Assembly (NCBI RefSeq): GCF_014651115.1
Contig: NZ_BMWG01000005.1
Coordinates: 132,024 to 196,023, forward strand
Direction: 5' to 3'
Source of the DNA: Streptomyces inusitatus
GTDB taxonomy: Bacteria; Actinomycetota; Actinomycetes; Streptomycetales; Streptomycetaceae
Length of the DNA stretch: 64,000 bases
This document shows, in pieces, positions 1 to 7,339 of this stretch (positions are counted from its first letter, which is position 1; each line of letters begins with the position of its first letter). The notes under the pieces were generated by a model that made no database searches, was not told the DNA's origin, and saw only the letters and a list, made by a program, of their open reading frames with translations. The position numbers and the translations under genes are program-made.

Positions 1-794
1 AGGGCGATCACCACGCCGACGACGGCGGTGGGCAGTCCGGCGGAGTCGACCCCGTTCTCGATGGCGGGCGAGACCAGCTTGGCGTTGCCGACGACGGCGA
101 CGAGCGCCACCAGGAGCAGGCCGACGCTCAGCCAGGTCTCACGGTCGCCCGGCGGCGGCGCGTGCGCGTCGGGGTCGCTCTCGGCGGCGCCGTCGGCGCT
201 CACCGGGAGGAAGTAGTCGCGGTGGCGTACGGTCTGGACGCCGACGAAGAGCGCGTACAGACAGAGGGAGGCTCCGGCGGCGAAGGCCAGTTGGTCCCCG
301 GTGAACTCGCCGCCCGAGTGTCCCGTGGTGAAGGCGGGCACGACGAGCGTCATGGTGGCGAGGGTGCAGACGGTCGCGAGCGCGCCGCCGGAGCCTTCGG
401 CGTTGAAGACCGCGACCCGGTTGCGCAACGCGCCGACCAGCAGGGACAGTCCCACGATGCCATTGCAGGTGATCATGACGGCGGCGAAGACGGTGTCCCG
501 GGCGTAGGTGGAGGCCTTCTCGCCGCCCCCCGCCATCAGGGTGACGATGAGCCCCACCTCGATGACGGTCACGGCGACGGCGAGCACCAGCGAGCCGATG
601 GGTTCGCCGACCCGGTGGGCGACGACCTCGGCGTGGTGCACGGCGGCGAGCACGGCCCCGATGAGGCAGAGTCCGACGAGCGCCACGGCGACCCCGGCGA
701 GGTCGCGGCCCCAGGCCAGCGCCAGGGCGAGCACCGCGACCGGGGGCACCCAGGTCGTCCACCGCGATCTGAGCCGTACCGCGCCGGTCGTCAT
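1..794 (-). CDS. ChaA-like cation/proton antiporter, C-terminus cut by window edge
   Basis: Integral membrane antiporter, probably Ca2+/H+ or Na+(K+)/H+ exchange of the ChaA/CaCA type. The minus-strand frame opens at the ATG at 794 and stays open to base 1, so about 264 residues are visible and the C-terminal half lies outside the window. The translation is strongly hydrophobic with at least six likely membrane segments. It carries the family-like stretch VLAVAVTVIEV in the first alpha-repeat, preceded by HHAEVVAHRVGEP, and a hydrophilic loop near residues 195-215 between the two repeats. Nothing precedes it on the same strand within 65 bp, so it is probably monocistronic. Ion specificity cannot be read from the sequence. 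Confidence 0.8.
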   Translation of the reverse strand, partial: MTTGAVRLRSRWTTWVPPVAVLALALAWGRDLAGVAVALVGLCLIGAVLAAVHHAEVVAHRVGEPIGSLVLAVAVTVIEVGLIVTLMAGGGEKASTYARDTVFAAVMITCNGIVGLSLLVGALRNRVAVFNAEGSGGALATVCTLATMTLVVPAFTTGHSGGEFTGDQLAFAAGASLCLYALFVGVQTVRHRDYFLPVSADGAAESDPDAHAPPPGDRETWLSVGLLLVALVAVVGNAKLVSPAIENGVDSAGLPTAVVGVVIA

Positions 795-859
795 GCCCGC
801 CACGCTGCCAGCAGTCGCTGCGGCGCGCACGGGATGCTGCGCCAACGGGTTGACAGACG

Positions 860-2401
860 CTAGTCGCGGCCCTCCCAGTACGGGGCGCGGAGCCTGCGTT
901 TGTAGAGCTTGCCGTTGGGGTCGCGCGGCAGCTCGGTGGTGAAGTCGATGCTTCTGGGCCGTTTGTACCCCGCGAGCAGTCCCTCGCAGTGGGCGAGGAT
1001 CGCGGCCGCGAGCGTGTCGCCGGGGAGGTGTCCGGCGGCCGGTTCCACGACGGCCTTGACCTCTTCGCCCCGGTCGGGGTGGGGGACGCCGAAGGCGGCG
1101 GCGTCCGCCACGGCCGGATGGCTCAGCAGCGCCGCCTCGATCTCGGCGGGGTAGATGTTGACCCCGCCCGAGATGATCATGTCGATCTTGCGGTCGCGGA
1201 GGTAGAGATAGCCGTCCTTGTCCAGGACGCCGAGATCGCCGACGGTGAAGAAGTCGCCGACGCGGTTCCGCGCGGTCTTGGCCTCGTCCCGGTGGTAGCT
1301 GAAGCCCCCGGTGCTCATCCGCAGATAGACCGTGCCCTGTTCGCCGGGCGGGAGTCTGGCGCCGTCGTCGTCGAGGACGGCTATCTCGCTGATGGGCCAG
1401 GCCCTGCCGACCGTCCCCGGTCTGCTCAGCCACTCGTCGGCGGTGACGGACGTGCCGCCGCCCTCGCTCGCCGCGTAGTACTCCTGGACGCACCGGCCCC
1501 ACCAGTCGATCATCGCCCGTTTGACCCCGTCGGGGCAGGGGGCCGCGCCGTGGACGGCGTGCCGCATCGAGGAGACGTCGTACCGCGCCCTCACCTCCTC
1601 GGGGAGTGCGAGGAGCCGGTGGAAGTGCGTCGGGACCATGTGGGTGTGGGTGCAGCGGTACGCGTCGATCAGCCGGAGCATCTCCTCGGGCGTCCACCGG
1701 TCCATCAGCACCAGCGGATGGCCGATGTGCAGGGCCGCCGTCGCGAACTGGAGGACGGCCGTGTGATAGAGCGGCGAGCAGACCAGATGGACATGGCCGT
1801 CGAAGGGCTCGATGCCGAAGAAGCGGAGGAAACCGCCGAGGGGAACCTCCTCGGGGAGTCTCCCGGGCAGCGGGCGGCGGACGCCCCTGGGCCGTCCGGT
1901 GGTGCCCGAGGTGTAGTTCATCACCGCGCCGAGGGTGCGGTCGGCGGGCGGCGCGCCGGACCGTCCGCCGAGGAGTGCGGCGTACGGGCGGAATCCGGCG
2001 ATCTCGCCGACGGCGTAGCGGCGGTCGGCGGGCAGGGGGGCCTGGTCGGCGGCGGCGCTCGCGGTGTCCGCGAACCGCTGGTGGGCGATGAGCAGCCGGG
2101 CGCCGGAGTCGGCGGTGATCCAGGCGATCTCGGCGGCGAGGAGATGGTGGTTGACGGGGACGAGATAGAAGCCCGCCTGGGTCGCGGCGAGATGGGCGGT
2201 GAGGAGTTCGACGCCGTTGGGGAGCACGGCGGCGAAGGCGTCGCCGCGTTCGAGCCCCGCCGCGCGCAGGCCGTGGACCAGTTGGTTCGCCGCCGTGTGC
2301 AGCCGTCCGGCGGTCCACTCCTCGCCGTCGGGCGTGATCAGGACGGGGCGGTCGGGGTCCGCCGCCGCCTGTGCCCAGAAGCCGTGCGGCCGGCCGGTCA
2401 C
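860..2401 (-). CDS. Acyl-CoA synthetase (AMP-binding, FadD-like)
   Basis: ATP-dependent acyl- or aryl-CoA ligase of the ANL superfamily, 513 residues, the usual length. The adenylation P-loop YTSGTTGRPRG is present, as are the hinge region LYLRDRKIDMIISGG and the C-terminal catalytic lysine in DPNGKLYKR. The open frame extends further upstream, but the GTG at 2401 is chosen because it overlaps the stop of the nitronate monooxygenase gene by 4 bp (GTGA) and gives the normal N-terminus. The tight coupling suggests the two act in one catabolic pathway, such as degradation of an unusual fatty or cyclic acid. The substrate is not predictable. Confidence 0.88.
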   Translation of the reverse strand: MTGRPHGFWAQAAADPDRPVLITPDGEEWTAGRLHTAANQLVHGLRAAGLERGDAFAAVLPNGVELLTAHLAATQAGFYLVPVNHHLLAAEIAWITADSGARLLIAHQRFADTASAAADQAPLPADRRYAVGEIAGFRPYAALLGGRSGAPPADRTLGAVMNYTSGTTGRPRGVRRPLPGRLPEEVPLGGFLRFFGIEPFDGHVHLVCSPLYHTAVLQFATAALHIGHPLVLMDRWTPEEMLRLIDAYRCTHTHMVPTHFHRLLALPEEVRARYDVSSMRHAVHGAAPCPDGVKRAMIDWWGRCVQEYYAASEGGGTSVTADEWLSRPGTVGRAWPISEIAVLDDDGARLPPGEQGTVYLRMSTGGFSYHRDEAKTARNRVGDFFTVGDLGVLDKDGYLYLRDRKIDMIISGGVNIYPAEIEAALLSHPAVADAAAFGVPHPDRGEEVKAVVEPAAGHLPGDTLAAAILAHCEGLLAGYKRPRSIDFTTELPRDPNGKLYKRRLRAPYWEGRD

Positions 2402-3507
2402 CGTTCGGCCCTGCCCGCGACGCGGTTGATGCGGTCCACGGCGCGTTCGAAGCCCCGGGTGAGATCGTCGACGACGGCCCGTACGCTCCGCTCGGAGGTC
2501 ATCCGGCCCACGATCTGGCCGACGGGCGTGCCCAGCAGCGGGACCACCTCGTACCGCTGGATCCGGGAGACGGCCTCGGCGACCAGGAGGCCCTGGAGCG
2601 GCATGGGGAGCGCGCCGGGGCTCTCGGGGGCGTCCCAGGCGTCCGTCCACTCGGTGCGGAGCTGCCGGGCGGGTTTGCCGGTGAGGGCGCGGGAGCGCAC
2701 GGTGTCGCCGGAGCCGGCGGCGAGGAGTTTGGCGGTCAGCGCGCGGGAGTGGAGTTCGGCCTCGGTGGTGGTGAGCCAGAGGGAGCCGAGCCAGACGCCC
2801 TGGGCTCCGAGGGCGAGCGCGGCGGCGATCTGTTCGCCGCTGCCGATGCCGCCGGCGGCGAGCACGGGCAGCGGGGCGACGGCCTCGACCACTTCGGGGG
2901 TGAGCACCATGGAGGCGATCTCTCCGGTGTGGCCGCCCGCCTCGTACCCCTGGGCCACCACGATGTCGATGCCGGTCTCGGCGTGGCGGCGGGCGTGGCG
3001 GGCGCTTCCGGCGAGGGCGGCGACGCGGACGCCGTGCTCGTGGGCGCGGGCGACGACGTCCTCGGGCGGTGGGCCGAGGGCGTTGGCGAGCAGGGCGAGG
3101 GGGTGGTCGAAGGCGATGTCGAGCTGGCGGCGGGCGACCTCTTCCAGCCAGCCGGTGATCCGCCAGCCGGAGGGTTCGCCTTCGGCGAGTTCGGGGACGC
3201 CGTGCCGGGCGAGGGTGTCGCGGACGTACTTCCGGTGGCCCTCGGGGATCATCGCCTCCGCGTCGGCCTCGGTCATGCCCGCCGCCCGGGTGGCGGGCAT
3301 GACGACGTCGAGGCCGTACGGTCTGCCGTCGGTGTGGCGGTCCATGCGGTCGAGATCGCGCCGGAGGTCGTCGGGGTCGGTGTAGCGGACGGCCCCGAGG
3401 ACGCCGAGGCCGCCCGCGCGGGTGAGGGCGGCGGCCACCGCCGGGAACGGCGTGAAGCCGAAGATGGCGTGCTCGATGCCCAGGGCCCTGCTCAGCTCCG
3501 TCTCCAT
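2398..3507 (-). CDS. Nitronate monooxygenase family flavoprotein
   Basis: FMN-dependent TIM-barrel oxidase of the nitronate monooxygenase/2-nitropropane dioxygenase family, 369 residues. The FMN-phosphate-binding stretch AAGGIGSGEQIAAALALGA and the catalytic-histidine motif EAGGHTGE are both visible. Start ATG at 3507 gives METELSRALG. The longer upstream frame is proline/arginine-rich and judged non-coding. It is the first gene of a two-gene unit with the acyl-CoA ligase (4-bp overlap). In actinobacteria such pairs are often linked to lipid or steroid breakdown, so a role as an enoyl-type oxidoreductase is as likely as nitroalkane oxidation. Confidence 0.88.
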   Translation of the reverse strand: METELSRALGIEHAIFGFTPFPAVAAALTRAGGLGVLGAVRYTDPDDLRRDLDRMDRHTDGRPYGLDVVMPATRAAGMTEADAEAMIPEGHRKYVRDTLARHGVPELAEGEPSGWRITGWLEEVARRQLDIAFDHPLALLANALGPPPEDVVARAHEHGVRVAALAGSARHARRHAETGIDIVVAQGYEAGGHTGEIASMVLTPEVVEAVAPLPVLAAGGIGSGEQIAAALALGAQGVWLGSLWLTTTEAELHSRALTAKLLAAGSGDTVRSRALTGKPARQLRTEWTDAWDAPESPGALPMPLQGLLVAEAVSRIQRYEVVPLLGTPVGQIVGRMTSERSVRAVVDDLTRGFERAVDRINRVAGRAER

Positions 3508-3550
3508 GGACGGCAGGATGCCGCAGCCGGGTGGCCGGGGGAAGAGGTTT

Positions 3551-3567
3551 TCTGATGCTGTGTCAGA
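3551..3567. promoter_or_regulatory. Imperfect inverted repeat in divergent promoter region
   Basis: TCTGA and TCAGA arms separated by 7 bp lie in the 205-bp gap between the nitronate monooxygenase gene (minus, start 3507) and the secreted serine hydrolase gene (plus, start 3713). The placement would suit a TetR-type operator for the leftward lipid-catabolism pair. No cognate regulator gene is adjacent. Confidence 0.25.
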
Positions 3568-3712
3568 TAGAGGGGGCGGGGGCACGGGACGGTTGACGGC
3601 TCCGCGCTCCGGGAAGAAAGGTTTCCTTGGTGGTCGAGGTCCCGGGTGTTCGAGGTCAGGGTGTTCGGGGTCCCGAGACGCTTTCAGGAGCGGGAGCAGG
3701 AGTGGGTGGCGG

Positions 3713-5542
3713 ATGTCTGAGGACGCGACGGGGAGCGGGATCAGCCGGCGGCGGCTGGGGAGCGGAGTGCTCGCGCTCGGCGGGGCGCTGGCCCTGACGC
3801 CGATCCCGTTCGCGGCGGCGGACGGCGGCCCGGGCAGCGGCCTGGAGAGCGGTACGGGAAGCGGTACGGCCGTCGGCGGGGGCCGGGGGCGCCGGACGCT
3901 CCGGCGCGGCACCCCCGAGCGGGCCGGGCTGCTCCCCGGCCCGCTGGAACGGCTCGTCGCCGACGCCGAGAGCTATCTCGGCCCCTCCCCCACGCACCCC
4001 TGGTACGCGGGCGCGGTGCTGCTCGCCGGGCGCGGCGACACGGTCGCCCTGCACCGGCCGATCGGCAAGGCGGTGCGCTACTCCGCGTACGACGAGAGCA
4101 CCGGCACGGCGGTGGAGTTCCCCGCCGAGCAGCAGATCCCCATGGCCGAGGACACCGTCTTCGACCTCGCCTCCGTTTCCAAACTGTTCACCTCGATCCT
4201 CGCGGTGCGGCGGATCGAGCGGGGCGAACTGGAGCTGGAGGCCCCGGCCGCCGCGTATCTGCCGGAGTTCGGCGGCGCGGGCAAGGCGGACATCACCGTG
4301 CGTCAACTGCTGACGCACACCTCGGGGCTGCGCTCCTGGATCCCGCTGTACACCGAGCCCACCCACGAGGGCAGGCTGCGGATGCTGTGGAACGAGCGCC
4401 CGGCGTCCCCGCCCGGCAGCCGCTATCTCTACTCCGACCTCAATCTGATCGCCTTGCAGCTGATCCTGGAACAGATCACCGCTCACCCTCTGGATGCGCT
4501 GCTCCAAAACGAGATCACCGCTCCACTCGGGATGCACCGCACTCGTTTCAACCCGCCCGCCTCCTGGAAGCCCGAGATCGCCGCCACCGAGGACGCCAGA
4601 CCGCCCTGGTCCGGCCTGGACCGAGGGCTGGTCTGGGGCGAGGTGCACGACGAGAACGCCTTCGCGTTCGGCGGGGTCGCCGGTCACGCCGGTGTCTTCT
4701 CCCGCGCCTGGGACCTCGCGATCCTCGCCCGCGCCCTCCTCAACGGCGGCGCCTACGACGGCTACCGCCTGCTGCGCCCCGAATCCGTCGAGCTGATGTT
4801 CACCGACTTCAACACCGCCTTCCCCGGGGACGAGCACGGGCTCGGCTTCGAGCTGTACCAGCACTGGTACATGGGCGCGATGGCCACCCCGCGCACCGCC
4901 GGGCACACCGGTTTCACCGGCACCAGCCTGGTCCTCGACCCGGGCAGCGACTCCTTCCTGATCGTGCTGGGCAACTCGGTGCACCCGGTGCGCTCCTGGC
5001 GCTCCGGCAGCGCGCCCAGGGCCGCCGCCGCCGACCACATGGCCCGCGCCGTCGCGGTCCGCCCCGAGCGGGGGCGCACCGCCTGGTTCTCCGGCACGGC
5101 GGCCGCCGCCTCCGCGACCCTCGCCCTGCCCGCGCTCCCCCTCGCCTCCCGGCGGGCGCGGCTGCGCTGCTCGCTGTGGTGGGACACCGAGCCGGGGGCC
5201 GACGGACTCTTCCTGGAGGGCTCGCCGGACGGCGGGGCGAGCTGGCGCGCGGTGCCGTTCACCACCGTACGGCCGGGGCACGAGGAGACCTCGCACCCGT
5301 CGGGCTCGGTGACCGGCTGGTCCGGGCGGGTCTGGCACCGGCTGACGGCGGACCTCTCCGCGTGGCGCGGCACGGAGGTCCGGCTGCGCTGGCGGTACAC
5401 CACCGACCGGCTGCGCTCCGGCCGGGGCGTGTACGTGGACGCGATCCGGGTCGAGGACGGCGGGCGGGCGGTCTTCGACGAGTCCCGGCCCGGTGACGCG
5501 GCCCGTATCGAGGCTGCGGGCTGGACGCCGTCCCGCGACTGA
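3713..5542 (+). CDS. Tat-exported serine hydrolase (class C beta-lactamase/S12 family)
   Basis: 609-residue exported protein. The N-terminus has a twin-arginine signal (SRRRLGSGVLALGGALAL) and a Gly/Ser-rich linker. The penicillin-binding/beta-lactamase fold follows: nucleophile motif S154-V-S-K157, a YSD motif in place of YSN, and GHTGFTG as the HTG box. The last ~140 residues form a separate beta-rich domain resembling a MAM/galactose-binding sandwich (WWDTEPGADG to VYVDAIRVEDG). ATG at 3713 is preceded by a purine-rich ribosome site. Members of this family are more often esterases or D-amino-acid peptidases than true beta-lactamases, so antibiotic resistance should not be assumed. Confidence 0.85.
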   Translation: MSEDATGSGISRRRLGSGVLALGGALALTPIPFAAADGGPGSGLESGTGSGTAVGGGRGRRTLRRGTPERAGLLPGPLERLVADAESYLGPSPTHPWYAGAVLLAGRGDTVALHRPIGKAVRYSAYDESTGTAVEFPAEQQIPMAEDTVFDLASVSKLFTSILAVRRIERGELELEAPAAAYLPEFGGAGKADITVRQLLTHTSGLRSWIPLYTEPTHEGRLRMLWNERPASPPGSRYLYSDLNLIALQLILEQITAHPLDALLQNEITAPLGMHRTRFNPPASWKPEIAATEDARPPWSGLDRGLVWGEVHDENAFAFGGVAGHAGVFSRAWDLAILARALLNGGAYDGYRLLRPESVELMFTDFNTAFPGDEHGLGFELYQHWYMGAMATPRTAGHTGFTGTSLVLDPGSDSFLIVLGNSVHPVRSWRSGSAPRAAAADHMARAVAVRPERGRTAWFSGTAAAASATLALPALPLASRRARLRCSLWWDTEPGADGLFLEGSPDGGASWRAVPFTTVRPGHEETSHPSGSVTGWSGRVWHRLTADLSAWRGTEVRLRWRYTTDRLRSGRGVYVDAIRVEDGGRAVFDESRPGDAARIEAAGWTPSRD

Positions 5543-5570
5543 CGGACCGTCCAGGAGCTGCCCGGCCCCC

Positions 5571-5666
5571 GGACGGCCCGGACGGCCCGGACGGCCCGGA
5601 CGGCCCGGACGGCCCGGACGGCCCGGACGGCCCGGACGGCCCGGACGGCCCGGACGGCCCGGACGG
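5571..5666. repeat. 9-bp tandem repeat, about 10.5 copies
   Basis: Perfect head-to-tail copies of GGACGGCCC fill the short gap between two convergent genes, the serine hydrolase (ends 5542) and the FAD oxidoreductase (ends 5673). The unit keeps frame, so the minus strand reads as an Ala-Val-Arg repeat, but no gene is supported there. Copy number is likely to vary between strains. Confidence 0.9.
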
Positions 5667-5672
5667 CTCCGG

Positions 5673-7241
5673 TCAGCGCCCCAGGACGGCCATCGCCGCG
5701 TTGTGTCCCGGCACTCCGCTCACTCCCCCGCCGCGCACCGCGCCCGCTCCGCAGAGCAGCACATTGGCGTGGTCCGTCTCCACGCCCCAGCGGCCGGTGG
5801 ACTCCTCCGCGTGGGGGAAAGAGAGGTCCCGGTGGAAGATGTGGCCGCCGGGAAGGCCCAGCTCGCGTTCCAGATCGAGCGGGGACTTGGCCTCCACACA
5901 GGGCTCGCCGTTCGCGTCGAGCGCGAGACAGCCGGCGATGGGCTCGGCCAGATGGGAGTCGAGTTCGGCGAGGGTCGCCGTGAGCAGCGCGGCGCGGGCG
6001 CCTTCGGGGTCGGCGGCGAAGAGCCGTGCGGGGGTGTGGAGTCCGAACAGGGTCAGCGTCTGGCAGCCCTCGGCGGTGAGTTCGGGGCCGAGGATCGACG
6101 GGTCGGTCAGCGAGTGGCAGTACAGCTCCGACGGCGGCGCGGCGGGCGGCTCGCCCCCGGCGGCCTGCCGGTGGGCGGCGGCGAGCTGCTCGTACCCCTC
6201 GGAGACATGGAAGGTCCCGGCGAACGCCTCGCGCGGCGCGACGGAGCCGTCCCGCAGCCGGGGCAGCCGCCGCAGCACCATGTTCACCTTGAACTGCGCG
6301 CCCTCGACGGGCGGCGGCGGTGGCTCGCCGAGCAGCGCGGCCAGTTCGTGCGGCGAGGCGTTCACCAGGACATGGCGGGCGGCGACCGTGCCCTCGGCGT
6401 CCGGGGTGCGGTAGGCGACCTCGGCCGCCGATCCGTCGGTCTCGATCCGGGTCGCCTCGTGCCGGGTCGCGATGCGCGCCCCGGCGTCCCGGGCGGCCTT
6501 CGCCAGGGCGTCGGTGAGCGCCCCCATGCCGCCGACCGGCACCTGCCACTCGCCGGTGCCGCCGCCGATGACGTGGTAGAGGAAGCAGCGGTTCTGCGCG
6601 AGCGAGGGATCGTGGGCGTCGGCGAAGGTGCCGATCAGCGCGTCGGTGAGGACCACTCCCCGGACCAGGTCGTGGCGGAAGCTCTTCTCGATCACCGCGC
6701 CGACGGGCTCCTCGAACAGCGCCCGCCAGGCCCTCTCGTCGCCGATCCGCGCCCGCAGCCGCTCCCGGGTCGGCAGCGGCTCGGTGAGGGTGGGGAAGAC
6801 CGCCCGCGCCACCCGGCCGGTCATCGCGTAGAACTCCCGCCACGCCGCGTACTCCCGCTCGCCCCCGGTGAGCGCGGCGAACGACTCCCGGGTGCGGGCG
6901 CCGCCGACGAGCAGTCCGCCGTCCCCGGCGGGTGTGTACGACGAGACGGTGCGCTCCCGTACCCGGAAGTCGAGCCCGAGATCGCGCACGATCTTCCCGG
7001 GCAGCAGCGAGACCAGATAGGAGTAGCGGGAGAGCCGGGCGTCCACCCCGGCGAAGGGCCGGCTGGAGACGGCCGCTCCCCCGGTCTCCGGACCGCGCTC
7101 CAGGACCAGGACCGAACGCCCGGCGCGGGCGAGATAGGCGGCGGCGACCAGGCCGTTGTGGCCACCGCCCACGATCACGACGTCGTACGAGCGGGGGTCC
7201 GGGCCGGGGTACGGGCCGGAGTACGAGCTGTGTACGGGCAT
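5673..7241 (-). CDS. FAD-dependent oxidoreductase (phytoene-desaturase/PYROXD2-like)
   Basis: 522-residue flavoprotein. The N-terminal dinucleotide-binding motif VVIVGGGHNGLVAAAYLARA is followed by an acidic residue at the end of the second strand (VLVLERG). The C-terminus has the FAD-binding closing motif LLCGAGAVRGGGVSG. The overall layout matches the NAD(P)/FAD oxidoreductase group related to carotenoid desaturases and PYROXD2. No carotenoid genes are nearby, so a carotenoid role is not implied. Start ATG at 7241. The gene stands alone between a tandem repeat and the kinase gene. Confidence 0.85.
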   Translation of the reverse strand: MPVHSSYSGPYPGPDPRSYDVVIVGGGHNGLVAAAYLARAGRSVLVLERGPETGGAAVSSRPFAGVDARLSRYSYLVSLLPGKIVRDLGLDFRVRERTVSSYTPAGDGGLLVGGARTRESFAALTGGEREYAAWREFYAMTGRVARAVFPTLTEPLPTRERLRARIGDERAWRALFEEPVGAVIEKSFRHDLVRGVVLTDALIGTFADAHDPSLAQNRCFLYHVIGGGTGEWQVPVGGMGALTDALAKAARDAGARIATRHEATRIETDGSAAEVAYRTPDAEGTVAARHVLVNASPHELAALLGEPPPPPVEGAQFKVNMVLRRLPRLRDGSVAPREAFAGTFHVSEGYEQLAAAHRQAAGGEPPAAPPSELYCHSLTDPSILGPELTAEGCQTLTLFGLHTPARLFAADPEGARAALLTATLAELDSHLAEPIAGCLALDANGEPCVEAKSPLDLERELGLPGGHIFHRDLSFPHAEESTGRWGVETDHANVLLCGAGAVRGGGVSGVPGHNAAMAVLGR

Positions 7242-7339
7242 GGCCGGACTCTAGGCGGTGGCGGGCGGCGGCGGGAGAGGGGCGGCGCGGCCCGGGCTCC
7301 CGGGTACGGCTCGGCGCGGGCTCCCGGGTGCCGAGCGGC

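Noticed and set aside
3713..5542. True beta-lactamase resistance gene
   Set aside because: S12-type motifs with YSD and an extra C-terminal sandwich fit the broader serine-hydrolase group. Resistance cannot be claimed.
5673..7241. Carotenoid desaturase and a carotenoid cluster
   Set aside because: No crt synthase or cyclase genes are nearby. The protein fits the PYROXD2-like group better.
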